NCBI GenBank assembly: GCA_039707465.1
Contig: CM077648.1
Coordinates: 20,374,119 to 20,438,118, forward strand
DNA: 64,000 nucleotides
DNA from: Rhabdophis nuchalis
Taxonomy: Eukaryota; Chordata; Lepidosauria; Squamata; Natricidae
Direction: 5' to 3'
Under the pieces are notes generated by a model. It saw only the letters and a program-made list of their open reading frames with translations. It did no database searches and was not told the origin of the DNA. This document shows, one piece after another, positions 31,759-42,495 of the stretch; the first letter of the stretch is position 1; every line of letters begins with the position of its first letter. Position numbers and translations under genes: made by a program.

Positions 31759-32268
31759 GTGAAGACAATTAACCAATGGAACAGCTTGGCTTCAGAAGTT
31801 GTGGGTGCTTCATCACTAGAGGTTATTTCTTTTATGCCTGGATAGTCATTTGTCTGAAATGCTTGATTCATGGGCTTAGAGTAGAAGACCTCCAAGGTCC
31901 CTTCCAGTTCTATTCTGATTCTGATTCCGATTCAGAATAGTATAAGGAATGAGTCATAATTTGAGATGGTTAGTTGATATGAATAAAGGCAGACAGACTG
32001 AAGAGACTGCCTTTTGTCCCATGCCCCTCTTGCCCTCTTTTAGTTGAAAGTAAACTTTTTCTATAGGAAGTATTTTTTGATATTGTTGGTAGCTCTCTTG
32101 AAATACAAATTTGGGGATCCATTTTTAATATTATTTTCTGTCACAATGTATTGATTTTGGTTTGTTTCATTTTCCTTTATTTTAAACTGATTTCCATGAT
32201 GTTGATTAGTGTCTCCATTTCAGAAAAAAGGTGTGACAATACTTCCAAAGAATGGTATTCTTAAAGTA

Positions 32269-33063
32269 AGGTAAAGGTAAAGGTTCCCCTCACACATATG
32301 TACTAATCATTCCCAACTCTAAGGGGCTCATCTATGTTTCAAAGCCCGAAGAGTCAGCGTTGTCCGAAGATGTCTCCATGGTCATGTGACCGGCATGACT
32401 GCGGGATCGGATCCTGCCTCATACATCCTCACGGCCGATTCGCTCCCACAGAGAGGGACTTCTCCGGGTGCCGTCCGCTAGACTTTGTCAGCGGGCGACG
32501 CCCAGGGGAAGGGCTCTCTCTGTGGCGGGCCCGGCCCTCTGGAACGACCTTCCCCCCGACATTAGGACGACCACGGACCTCCGCTCCTTCCGTCTCAAAT
32601 TAAAAACGCATTTCTTCTGTCTGGCCGGCCTAGGATAGTCTCTCTGTCTTTGGGGTTTTATTGGGGTTTTATAGCATAGTTTAGTTTTAATGGGAATTTT
32701 AGCGCAGGTTTAGATTTAATTTATTTTTAATGAAATGTTTGTATATATTTATTGTTTTACTGTGCCTGTGCACCGCCCCGAGTCCCCGAGGGGAGAGGGT
32801 GCGGTTTAGAAATATTAAATTATTATTATTATTATTATGACTAAATGCCGAAGGTGCATGGAATACTGTTACCTTCCCATCAAAGATGGGCCCTATTTTT
32901 CTACTCGCATTTTTCTATGCTTTCAAACTGCTAGGTTGGCAAAAGCTGGGACAAGTAATGGGAACTCACTCCGTTATGTGGCGCTAGGGATTCAAACCAA
33001 CGAACTGCCGACCTTTCTGATCAACAAGCTCAGCATCTTAGCCACTGAACCACCATGTCCTCC
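32269..33063 (-). mobile_element. tRNA-derived SINE split by an L2-like LINE
   Basis: The minus-strand SINE occupies 32269-32400 (3' half) and 32843-33063 (5' half with box B 'ggtttgaatccc' and box A 'ggttcagtggctaagatgc'). A 14-bp direct repeat GTATTCTTAAAGTA flanks the whole unit (32255-32268 and 33064-33077). The SINE is intact if the inserted LINE is ignored. Confidence 0.95.
32401..32836 (+). mobile_element. L2-like LINE 3' end inserted in SINE
   Basis: 436 bp, 5'-truncated, containing the C-terminal motifs (PIRSHREGLLRVPSA-like, WNDLPPDIR-like) and the 3' UTR signature 'tgtgcaccgccccgagtccc', ending in an ATT tail. The 6-bp duplication ATGACT flanks it exactly (32395-32400, 32837-32842). 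Confidence 0.93.
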
Positions 33064-33077
33064 GTATTCTTAAAGTA

Positions 33078-33570
33078 TGCCTATTTATATTATGGACCAT
33101 CCAGCATTTCCGCCAATTATTTTTCTCAATCTCAAAGCAAAAAGACTTCTGCAGATGGAGGTTTCATATTTATAGGCAGACATTGTTCTTTTACAGTTTT
33201 ATTAAAGTTTAGTATAAGGTAAAAATGCAAAAAGAAACAAAAGTTAGAAAGGATAAAGAAGAAAGAAGAGAAAGAAAGAAATGTAGTGAATTATGACTGT
33301 TTACAATGCAATAGAATTAAAAAAAAAATTACATTCTCAACCTTTTGCTTTACATTCCTAACTATTACAAGACATTTCTGTAACAACAAAGAGGTATGTT
33401 TGGTGCTTTGAGTTATTCATCACAATAATAACGGCAGGATAAAAATCTAACAAATCAAAAAAATAAAACGTCTTCTTTCCACAATGGGTGATCTTTCTCC
33501 TCTTTTCAATGTAGAAGTGCAGGGACGGACACACACACACACACCTTAAATAATTTTTAAAGCCAGATTC
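33078..33570. other. no recognisable feature; short (AC)n near 33529-33543
   Basis: Nothing else supported. Confidence 0.45.
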
Positions 33571-33578
33571 CAATAGAA

Positions 33579-33694
33579 CAGGGGTCTCCAACCTTTGCAA
33601 CTTTAAGTCTGAAGGACTTCAGCTCCCAGACTTCTCCAGCCAGCTGGGAGCTGACGTCCTTCAGACTTAAAGTTGCAAAGGTTGGAGACCCCTG
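33579..33694. mobile_element. palindromic hAT MITE, 116 bp
   Basis: The whole unit is one inverted repeat. A left arm starting CAGGGGTCTCCAACCTTTGC pairs with the right arm almost perfectly over about 50 bases, with a loop of about 15 bases. The perfect 8-bp duplication CAATAGAA flanks it (33571-33578 and 33695-33702). Confidence 0.96.
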
Positions 33695-33702
33695 CAATAG
33701 AA

Positions 33703-34298
33703 CATAATATATGTAGTTCAGGGTTGAACCTCAACTGCTAGATTCTTCCTACTCTCTGAATTGTTTTGTGGCAGGTATTTCATTACCATAATGAAAATAA
33801 TATCATAACTTGGAGTTTAATGGCAAATTATTTTGGATTTATTGTTTGTCAATATATGTCAGCAGTGAAGCTCTTCAACATGGGACATAACAAGATATAA
33901 AATATTGTTGGTATTCTCCAATTGAGAATACCTTCATTGCTAAATCTGGGTAACTCTGTTTCTTGTGGTGAGCCATCAAACTGTATCTTCCCACTAAATC
34001 ATTTTCCATTTCTGAACTGATTCCTTCTACTTAAGGTGGCCAATGAACATCTTACAAAGATATGAAAGGGGTGTCTCTTTCAGTTGAGATTTCCTTGAGC
34101 CTCTCTGGGTTTGTGGTTATTCTTCTGACTCCTGACATGCTTCGTAGCCATAACTTCTAAATTATCCTTACATTTTGAAGTATTCTTCAGTCCTGATTGC
34201 TACCTCATCTGCAAAGGATAGTGAAGAAATTTGCCTGGAATACATTTGAAAAAAAGCCACAGACCCCAAATATTGTTATACTCCAATGTATGTAACTT
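33703..34298. other. no recognisable feature
   Basis: AT-rich; nothing supported. Confidence 0.45.
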
Positions 34299-34395
34299 GT
34301 ATTTATGGTGGAGAGGGTTGGTAGTTTTAAATTTCTGGGCATTTATATCTCGGAGGACCTCTCATGGACCATGAATGCTAACATGCTTGTGAAGA

Positions 34396-34834
34396 CCGCC
34401 TCCTATCACACACCTCCCTCTGTCCTGTCCGCTCGCACAGGGAGGGCCTCCTCAGGGTGCCGTCTGCTGGCCAATGCCGGCTGGTGGCCCCCAGGGGAAG
34501 GGCCTTCTCTGTGGCGGGTCCGGCTCTCTGGAACGACCTACCTCCCAACATTCGCACCATCACGGACCTGCGCCTCTTCCGCCGGGAGCTTAAAACTCAC
34601 TTTTTCCATCTGGCTGGCCTGGCTTAGACTTTATTAACAAATTGTGGGGATTTTATTAAGGGTTTTTAGATGATTTTAAAGATGTTTTTAGCACGGGTTT
34701 AAATTTAATATATTTTTATAGTAGTTATATTGTATTTTGTATTGTTTTATATTGTTTTTAATCTTTGCCTGTGCGCCGCCCTGAGTCCCTTCGGGGAGAT
34801 AGGGCGGGATACAAATCCAATAAACATAAACATA
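34396..34834 (+). mobile_element. L2-like LINE 3' end inside Rex1-like LINE
   Basis: The C-terminal motifs (GRASSGCRLLANAG, 'RLSGTTYLPT' in a shifted frame) show frame decay. The 3' UTR signature is 'gtgcgccgccctgagtccct', with an 'aataaacataaacat' tail. The interrupted host frame resumes at 'aaggcacagaagaggctg'. Confidence 0.85.
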
Positions 34835-35193
34835 AGAAGGCACAGAAGAGGCTGTACTTCCTGAGAATGCTAAGGAAGATAAATCTATCTCAGCATCTGC
34901 TTCTGTCTTACTATCGCAGCACTATTGAGAGTGTCCTGACATACGGCATTCTTGCATGGTATGGGAGCAGCTCTGCAGCAGACAAAAAAGCTCTACAGAG
35001 AATTATTAAAACTGCCGAGAATATCACCGGGCTTCAGCTACCAGCCCTGGATGTCATCTTCGCATCTCGCTTTTTTAAGGAAGTTGCATAACATTCTCAG
35101 AGACTTTTCCTGGATGCTTGGGTGGTTTAAAGGCAGGAATTTTTTGGTGGGTGGGAGTATGTTTGGGGATTGTTATGTGTTTTGGGCCTAGTC

Positions 35194-35625
35194 ACGTGAT
35201 GGTGAACCTATGGCATAGGTGCCACAGGTGGCACGCAAAGCCATTTCTGAGGGCACGCAAGGCGTTGCCCAGTCAGCTCCAGTTCACATGAGCATGCTGG
35301 CCAGCTGATTTTCGGCCTTGATTTTCGGCCAGTTTTTGCCCTCTTGAAGCCTCCAGAGGGAGAAGAATGGCCCAAATGGGCAACCTGGAAGTCCATTCCT
35401 GAACGTCCAGTTTGTGTGTTGGGCCTGTTTGGGAGCCTGGCCCTCCCCAGGCTCCCAAAAAGCTGTGTGCACATGCGCAGGGCAGCAGGGGGTGTCACGC
35501 ATGCATGCTCAGGGGGGGACACAGCATGGGAGGCATTAAATTATGGGTGTGGGCACATGAGCACACATAATAGCAAGAGTGTGTGTGCTTTTGGCACCCA
35601 AGGCGAAAAAGGTTCGCCATCACTG
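35194..35625 (+). mobile_element. hAT element, CAGTGATGG family
   Basis: 432 bp, ending 'ggttcgccatcactg', the inverse of the 5' end 'acgtgatggtgaacc'. The 8-bp duplication GCCTAGTC is perfect (35186-35193 and 35626-35633). The interior has the 'gcctccagagggagaag' module. Confidence 0.94.
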
Positions 35626-35809
35626 GCCTAGTCTCTGAGAATTATGTGTATTTCGTTGTATGTGTATACTGTGTATTTACGTACAATGACAGTAAAGTAA
35701 AGTAAAATAAGTATTGTATGAAATTCTGCAGCTCAAAAATGAGACAAGTGCATATGTTAGAGAATAGTATATACAGAAGGGCAACTCATTTCGGCAACGT
35801 CCTTTAGAA

Positions 35810-35968
35810 CAGGGGTCTCCAACCTTTGCAACTTTAAGTCTGAAGGACTTCAGCTCCCAGACTTCTCCAGCCAGCTTTGCTGAAGTCCTTCAGACTTAAA
35901 GCTGAAGTCAGTTTGCTGAAGGAGCTGAAGTTCTTCAGACTTAAAGTTGCAAAGGTTGGAGACCCCTG
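35810..35968. mobile_element. palindromic hAT MITE, 159 bp variant
   Basis: Same family as 33579 with the same arms (CAGGGGTCTCCAACCTTTGC). It has about 40 extra bases made of partial repeats of the arm ('gctgaagtccttcagactta'). The 8-bp duplication CTTTAGAA is perfect (35802-35809, 35969-35976). Confidence 0.95.
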
Positions 35969-36204
35969 CTTTAGAAAAAACATGACAGTGTCAGCAAATA
36001 TCTTTCAAATATATGAAGAGATGGTTATATTTGAGTAGAGATAGGCAGCCAATAGAAGGATAAGAACTCCACTTAAATTCTTGGCTTTTTTTTCTTGTGA
36101 GAAGATGTTATTTTATTTTAGAACATGGATTTCTCTAAAATCTCAGGATCTCCTGTCAATATTATCATTAATAAAAAAAAATGGAAATTGAAGTTTGTAC
36201 AACC

Positions 36205-36727
36205 CAAAGATGTCGGAGGCTTTTAAGAAGAGACTGGACAGCCACTTGTCTGGACTGGTATAGGGTCTCTTGCCAGGGGTGGACTTCAAACATTTTAGCA
36301 AGGAGTTCTCTGCCTGGTTACTGGGTGGGCGTGGCCATGGTGGCTGTGGCCTAGTTGGTCTTCTGCACCACAGTGGGGTGGGAGACGTTTTTGCCCTCCC
36401 TGGACTCCAGAGACTTTTTTTGAGTCTCTGGGAGGACAAAAATGGGCCCATTTCCAGTCTTCCCGAACTGCTGGTAGGCCCATTTTTTCCCTACCTGAGC
36501 CTCGATGTGTGCCCTGCACTTTCCTGTATCCAAAATGGGCCACATGGGGATTCCTGGGAGGGGCGGGATAGGGTGGGTAGGGCTAGCCAGGAGTGCGATT
36601 TGGGGGTTCTCCACGGAATTTTAGCTAGAGATTTTCCCGAACCCCTGAGAACCCCTGTCTCTTGCTTGAGCAGGGGAATTGGACTCAAAAGCCCTCCAGG
36701 GACCCTTCCAACTCTGTTGTTCTATTA
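36205..36727 (+). mobile_element. CR1 tail split by hAT
   Basis: Bases 36205-36273 ('gaagagactggacagccact') and 36666-36727 ('ttgagcaggggaattggact', 'cccttccaactctgttgttc') are the end of one CR1 copy. Confidence 0.83.
36274..36657 (-). mobile_element. hAT element, CAGGGGTGGGC family
   Basis: 384 bp, inverted relative to the copy at 30901 and lacking its LTR. The ends are CAGGGGTGGACTTC and GAGAACCCCTG. The 8-bp duplication TCTCTTGC is perfect (36266-36273, 36658-36665). Confidence 0.92.
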
Positions 36728-37227
36728 TTAGATTAGGCAAAGCTGTTTAACATTTTGATTTCCTTTGTTTTAATCTTCAAGAGCGGGAATCAGAAAGAAC
36801 TTCATCAGCAACTTAAAGTGCTGAAGCTCATGTCTATATTAGGGTAATAGTCTAAAACATGTACATATGTCTTTAGGAACAGATAGAAACACAATAGTTA
36901 ATGCAGACATATGTTTAAAAAAAATATTAAACTGATGTGAATATGAGATAGAATGAACCTGATTAGAAAAATGAATTGAACAGATTTACCCATTTCTCTT
37001 CGTATGGGTAAACAATCATTTCGGATTGTTTTCCATAAGTCAGTATTCATTGGATGGTTTATGTCTAAGTGCTTACTCTTCATTTCCTTAGTGTTCTGTC
37101 AAAATAACCCATATTTGATGGTGGAAGTGACAGGGGAAATACTGAAATATCTTAAGGCTAGGATTTATGCCTTCCTTCCTCATTAATATGGAGATTAGTA
37201 ATGTGTTATCTACTATTTAAAATACAG
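36728..37227. other. no recognisable feature
   Basis: Short frames near 36898-37186 are not convincing. Confidence 0.45.
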
Positions 37228-37299
37228 GTACAATATCTATATCTATCTCTATATCTATCTCTATATCTCTATATCTCTATCTCTATCTCTATCTCTATC

Positions 37300-37396
<97 letters not shown>

Positions 37397-37397
37397 A
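37228..37397 (+). repeat. (TATC)n/(TATCTC)n microsatellite
   Basis: About 70 bases of mixed TATCTC and CTATCT units pass into about 24 near-perfect TATC units (37301-37397), i.e. GATA on the minus strand. Confidence 0.96.
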
Positions 37398-37452
37398 AAA
37401 GTAAAATGTGTATGTGTGTGTATGTATATACAAACACCCACCCACACACATA

Positions 37453-37606
37453 TTCCTTCCCTTCCCTTCCCTCTTTTTCTCCTTCTCCTTCCCTTTCCCC
37501 TCTTTCTCCTTCCTTCTCCTCCTCTTCTTTTTCCTCCTCCTTCTCTCCTCCTCCACTCCTCCTCCACCCTCCTCCTCTTCCTCCCCTCTCGCCCCCTCCT
37601 TCTTTA
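37453..37606 (+). repeat. CT-rich pyrimidine tract
   Basis: Mixed CTTCC, TCCTCC and CTCC units, almost no purines. Pro/Ser/Phe-rich frames here are composition artefacts. Confidence 0.9.
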
Positions 37607-37689
37607 CAATTGAATGTTCTTAATTGCCTTGATAAATCCCCAAAGTGTTCTTTGGTGAGATTTCAGAGGTGATTTCATACCCTTTCTTT

Positions 37690-37804
37690 CTGAGAAAGAG
37701 TGACTGGCCCAAGCTCACTCACTGGGCTTCATGCCTATACTGGGACTAGAACTCACAGTCACCCAGTTTCTAGGCTGATGCCTTAACTGCTATACCAACT
37801 GGCT
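37690..37804 (-). mobile_element. tRNA-derived SINE head, third family
   Basis: On the minus strand the sequence reads 'ggtatagcagttaaggcatc' (box A region) and 'gagttctagtccc' (box B region), then 'cttgggccagtcactctttc'. That is a tRNA-derived SINE head common in squamates, different from the two other SINE families here. 3' part not recognised. Confidence 0.65.
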
Positions 37805-38670
37805 TGACTACCAAAGAGTCATGCATTAATAGTAATCTAATTTATATAAACTTGGATAAATATTAAGTTTTCATCCCTCTTGTTTAATTATCCATTACAA
37901 TACAGCTCTTTACCATTTTCTTGACATTACATTGGAATGATTAACTTTCTAGTAATGTAAGAAAATCAGCAGCATGGTGACCAACTGTGATATGATATTA
38001 GCTACAAATGTAGTGCTTGGTCATCACCCATTGATGCACATTTGAAATTCATACTATTAGAAAAGTTGCAAATGTGGGATACGAAATTTGGTTTCAGACT
38101 CATTAACTTGCATTCTTCATGCTGAATTTCAGTGACACACAGCGACCAACCTTTGCCCTCATTTCAAAGACTTTCTAATCAATGGTTCTCAAGGTAATGT
38201 TCAATCTTTTTAGTTACAGTCAAGTCCAAAGCAATTTGGTGCTCCCACATGCTAGTGTTAAGTGTGTAATTTAAAGTTTGCGATTAAAAGTTCATACCGT
38301 TAACCAAATTTTCTTCCTTGTGACCTGTCATGGAAGACTTTCCCCCCACACACTAAAGAAAAATAGCATTACAAAGAGTTCAAATGCTTCTTCTGCTTCT
38401 GATATTTAGCACGTGACTGAAATGTGAAATGCATGGGTTTTGAAGAAGCAAATGTGTGCTAAGGCCTAACATCAAAAAGACCAAAAACCTGGCTGCATGT
38501 CAAATGGAAAATAAATTACCATGGCATGAACATGCAGAAAAGTATTACAGACATTTATGTGCTTATAAATATAGCCTAATGTACAAGTAAAAGTGATTTA
38601 GGGGATGTCATCATGACAATATGCTACCAGAGACAAGCTATACTATATTCTAAGCTGTATCATGGTGATG
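37805..38670. other. no recognisable feature
   Basis: Nothing supported. Confidence 0.45.
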
Positions 38671-38675
38671 AAGAA

Positions 38676-39070
38676 TTGTGGTGACACAGTGGTTAGAATG
38701 CAGTATTGCAGGTTGATTCTGTTGACTGCCGGCTGCCAGCAGTTTGTCAGTTCGCGTCTCGTCGGCTCCAGGTTGACTCAGCCTTCCATCCTCCCAAAGT
38801 TTGGTAAAATGACGAGCCAGATTGTTAGGGGCAATATGCTGACTCTATAAATCGCTTCGAGAGAGCTGTAAACGGTGGTGGGATTCAAATAACTTAACAA
38901 CCGGTTCTCAGCCCTAATGATTTCTTCCAACAACCAGTTCACCAAACTACTCAGACAGTTAACAACCGGTTCTCCCGAAGTGGCGCAAACTGGCTGAATC
39001 CCACTACTGACTGCAAAGCACTGTGATATGATATATAGGTTTAAGTGCTCTTACTATTGCAATTGCTATG
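38676..39070 (+). mobile_element. Sauria-like SINE split by a hAT MITE
   Basis: The head 'cacagtggttagaatgcagt' and body ('ctcagccttccatcctccca', 'gtaaaatgacgagccagatt') run to 38872 and resume at 39018 ('gcactgtgatatgat', 'ttactattgcaattgcta'). A near-copy is at 27533. Confidence 0.85.
38873..39009 (+). mobile_element. hAT MITE inside the SINE
   Basis: 137 bp with ends CGGTGGTGGGATTCAAA and its inverse (TGAATCCCACTACTG), and internal 'aacaaccggttctc' repeated. The flanking 8-mers GCTGTAAA and ACTGCAAA match at 6 of 8. The host SINE is continuous when it is removed. Confidence 0.87.
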
Positions 39071-39895
39071 TTGACAAGATTCTCTTTGATGTGGTACTGG
39101 TACTCTATTTCCTCCCACCCCATCCCTGAGAAGAGCAGAGAGTAAATCTTAGATGGAATTAATACAAACTTGAGGCATTGATGAGTAAAGTAGCTATGGA
39201 TTGAAGGGATATGAGTAAAAGTTTGTACGTCTTTTTCTCTAGCAGCATTCAGCTTTGTTCAACTCTAGAAAGACTAGAACACTTTGGTGGCATTCATTGA
39301 AGAAATTGTTTTGCTGGCATATGAGGCATTCCACTGTGATTTATGGCATGTCAACAGTGTATCTTGAATTCTAGTAAGACAGAGTATTTTGACAAATTCT
39401 TATGACTTTTTAGCTGGCATTTCATCATCATAACATCGTACCCAAAGCATGACATAATCTAATCCAGTTATGGGCCTGGGTGATTTATAACACTTAGTTA
39501 CACACTTGATGTGCTAAATAATAAATAATTGCCGAGGGGGCATGAAATTAATGAAAGAGCAAGAAAGGAAGCAATTTGGGTTTTGTTTTGTGCTTGCTTT
39601 GTTTGTTGAGATTTCAAAGGAGATGCCAAGCTGACAAGCCAGAGGACATGAAGAAAGCAGCGCCATATGGCAGAAACACTGGGAGAACAACTTTGGTGAC
39701 CAAATGGTGACCAGTGCAGAGGAACAATATGTACAGCCAAAGATACAGATAACTAAACCGTGAAATGAGCACAGTAGAGAATTGCAAATAAAAGAGGGCA
39801 ACATTGAATCAGATCTCGAAAGTAATGAAAGAGGAAGGGAATTGGGACCTGATGCGCATCCTTTTATTTGCAGATTTGAATATGACGTTGATTCT
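39071..39895. other. no recognisable feature
   Basis: A pair of overlapping minus frames (39498-39804) is not persuasive. Confidence 0.45.
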
Positions 39896-39903
39896 GTCTA
39901 AGC

Positions 39904-40723
39904 CCATGATGGTGAACCTATGGCATGCATGCCACAGGTTGAACGCATAGCCATATTTGCCAGCACGGCAGCTATCAGCTCCAGTACGCATGTGTGCACC
40001 GGCCAGCTGATTTTAAGCTTTCCAGAGGGCCCGGGGAGGCCATTTTTGCCCTCCTCAGGCTTCAGGAAAACCTCCAGAGCCTAGAGAGGATGGAAAACAG
40101 ACCCAATGGGTCAACCGGAAGTTCTATTCCGAACTTCTGGTTGGGCCGTGGGGCCATTTTTCACCCTCCTCGGGCTTCAGGAAAGTCTCTGGAGCCTGTG
40201 GAGGGCGAAAAACAGTCCCAATGGGCCAACCAGAAGTTGACCTGTTGGGCCTGTTTTTTGCCCTCCCCAGGCTGCAGAAAGTTGACCTGTTGGGCCTGTT
40301 TATTTTGCCCTCCCCAGGTTCCAGAGACTGTCCTGAAACCTGAGGAGGGTGAAAACGGCCTCCCCTGCCCCCCGGAAGCCCCCCGGAAGCCCGAAACAGA
40401 TCGTTTCCAAACTTCCGGTTGGCTAGTTGGAACCAATTTTTGCCCTCCCCAGGCTCTGGAGGCTTTCCAGAAGTCTGGGGAAGGTGAAAAACGGTCTCAA
40501 TGGGCCAACTGAAAGTTCAGAAATGATCCATTTCCACCCTCTTCAGCCTTCAGGAAAGGCTCCGGAGCCCAGTGGGGGCGAAAACTCCCCCTGTGGGGTG
40601 GGTGGGTTATGCACACATGAGTGTGTGGGGGTCACGTGTGCATGCGCAGATGGGTGAGGTACACACACACACACTATTGCACATAATTTTGGCATGCCTT
40701 TAGAAAAAGGTTAGCCATCACCG
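39904..40723 (+). mobile_element. hAT element, CAGTGATGG family, 820-bp form with internal array
   Basis: The ends 'ccatgatggtgaacctatgg' and 'aaaaggttagccatcaccg' are flanked by a perfect 8-bp duplication GTCTAAGC (39896-39903, 40724-40731). The interior (40028-40560) repeats a block starting 'ttttgccctcc' or 'ttcaccctcc' about six times (near 40041, 40155, 40252, 40301, 40434, 40529), some with 'aaccggaagtt'. It explains the extra length. The 172-codon frame is part of this array, not a gene. Confidence 0.93.
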
Positions 40724-40731
40724 GTCTAAGC

Positions 40732-41549
40732 CATAGTCATAAGTAAGAGAAACTTTAAAAATTTTTTGTAGAAGTCCATCAGATTTATTACCATACCAGG
40801 TATACTTTTGAGTGTTATATTTCATAGTTTCAGAAACTTTATTTCAGGAAGCTACGATGCGCTTTAATGTAGATACAAAATGTTTACTTTTTTTTTTGCA
40901 CTTTTTCATAAAGGCACCACATTTGCATTGTTTGTATACTATTACATAGTGATAATTTTCAAATATAGAAGCATATGGGACTATCCATCTGGATACTTTT
41001 ACCGCCAAAAGAGCTTTGTTTAAGTCACAGAATGTATAGCAACTAAATGAAAATAAGGTACCCCAAATATGCAAGAAGGCAAGAGTATATGACCAAATTT
41101 AATCGGGGGAATATCTATATTTTCCAAAAACAGAAGCACTGAAAACGAAAAACAAAATCCTGTATGCTTTTCAATTTTGAAAAAGCAAACATAAAAAGTG
41201 TTATTACAAAAAGACAAATATACATGAATGAATTCCAGGGTGGCTAGGGATATTGCTTGCATATATCAAAATCAGTCTGTTAACATGCAAATGCATGTTA
41301 ACTCTTGCTAAAAGTATGTGTATTATCTAAATACACTTTCTAAAAGTATGTGTATTATCAAGTAAAAATACTGAGCCAAAGGAGGAATGATTTGATTCTG
41401 GTTAATTATTTAATTTTACATTTAAATAAACTTCCATCAAACTAGATACGTAGTTAAAAAAACATATTTATAAATGTCAACTATATACTGATGTGTATAT
41501 GTGTATTTTTTTTTTTAAAATGGGGAAGTTACACCTTTAGTGCAACTGA
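40732..41549. other. no recognisable feature
   Basis: AT-rich; nothing supported. Confidence 0.45.
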
Positions 41550-41557
41550 GATTAGAA

Positions 41558-41702
41558 CAGGGGTGTCAAAGCCATGTTGTCACAGTGGCATCACATGATG
41601 TATTGGGACTTTCCCCCCCTCCCTTTGCTAAACTGGGGGTGGGCATGGCCCCAGTTGGGGGCATGATGCACCCATCCTGCGGACTGGGAGTTTGACAGCC
41701 TG
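41558..41702 (+). mobile_element. short hAT element, CAGGGGTGTCAAA family
   Basis: 145 bp; ends CAGGGGTGTCAAAGCC and 'gggagtttgacagcctg'. The 8-bp duplication GATTAGAA is perfect (41550-41557, 41703-41710). Confidence 0.94.
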
Positions 41703-41883
41703 GATTAGAAGGACAAGTTGAAGAGCAGAGTGCTTAAACTTTTTAAAGGGAAAGGGAAATCTTAGAAAATTAGGAATAAATTAAATTGAAGGGAAAGTAA
41801 AGAATTGTATTTCTCTACTAAAATGCAATTTTGCAACACCTGTAATCTTCCCACTTTCTGAATAACCTTTCTTTCTGCCCCAG

Positions 41884-42199
41884 CAGTGGTGGGATACGAC
41901 TGGTACGCCCCGGTATGGATGTACCTGTGCCTGCTGGGAGCACCAGGTACTGTTCCGCTCCAGTGCTCCAGAGGACCCACCTGCCCTCACCTGTATTGGA
42001 GCTGATTGGGGTTTCCATGCATGTTCATGGAGTGTATGGCGCCTGCGCAACGTTCCGTCAAGCAGCTGGAGCATCGCGGGTAGTAAATACGCATGTGCGT
42101 GCTGCGTGCTTGCTGCACACTTGCTGCATGTGTGCATGTGGTGGATGCCCGGCCCCGTTGCACTGTACCAGTTGCAACAGGATCCGGAACCCACCACTG
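41884..42199 (+). mobile_element. hAT element, 'tacgccccggtac' family
   Basis: 316 bp; ends CAGTGGTGGGATACGAC and CCGGAACCCACCACTG. The 8-bp duplication TGCCCCAG is perfect (41876-41883, 42200-42207). Confidence 0.95.
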
Positions 42200-42353
42200 T
42201 GCCCCAGCCATAAATTTATATTGATTGAAAACAATTGGAAGGCAGAAATTTGTGAAAATACTTTTCATTCTTATTAAGGCTGTCAAATTCTTGGTGTTTA
42301 TCAGGGCATATGACTTTATGGAGATCATTGAACAGTAGTAATACAGCGTAGGT

Positions 42354-42487
42354 CAGGGCTGTCAAACTCGCGGCCCTTGGGCTGGATGCATCATGCACTG
42401 GCCACGCCCATGCCTGCTTCAGCAAAGGGGGAGAAGTGATGATACATCACGTGACAATGCTGTGACGACATGAGTTTGAAACCCCTG
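42354..42487 (+). mobile_element. short hAT element, CAGGGGTGTCAAA family, copy 2
   Basis: 134 bp; ends CAGGGCTGTCAAACTCG and GAGTTTGAAACCCCTG. The flanking 8-mers GCGTAGGT and GTGTAGGG match at 6 of 8, an older duplication. Confidence 0.85.
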
Positions 42488-42495
42488 GTGTAGGG

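Larger units (their letters stand above)
30653..31925 (+). mobile_element. CR1 LINE 3' end split by hAT
   Basis: Bases 30653-30900 (MIKGLETKIYEERLRDLG, REDMIAVFRYLRGYHKEEE) and 31767-31925 ('caattaaccaatggaacagc', 'gacctccaaggtcccttcca') are one CR1 copy. The insertion carries an 8-bp duplication. Differences from the 23.5-kb copy are many, so this CR1 belongs to an older subfamily. Its tail passes into a CTGATT-like simple repeat. Confidence 0.87.
34300..35703 (+). pseudogene. Rex1-like LINE 3' part, split twice
   Basis: The pieces 34300-34395, 34835-35193 and 35634-35703 form one older LINE. Translated across the first break it reads VERVGSFKFLGIYISEDLSW.. and then KAQKRLYFLRMLRKINLSQH, YYRSTIESVLTYGILAWYGS and ADKKALQRIIKTAENITG, the C-terminal RT pattern of Rex1/Babar-type elements. 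The frame ends near 35091. The 3' tail 'acgtacaatgacagtaaagt' has the usual CAATGACA-TAAAG form. Inserted are an L2-like 3' end and a hAT element. The family name is from motif memory. Confidence 0.72.

Noticed and set aside
39994..40512. 172-codon plus-strand frame
   Set aside because: It lies within the repeated interior of a hAT element with target duplications; no transposase motif.
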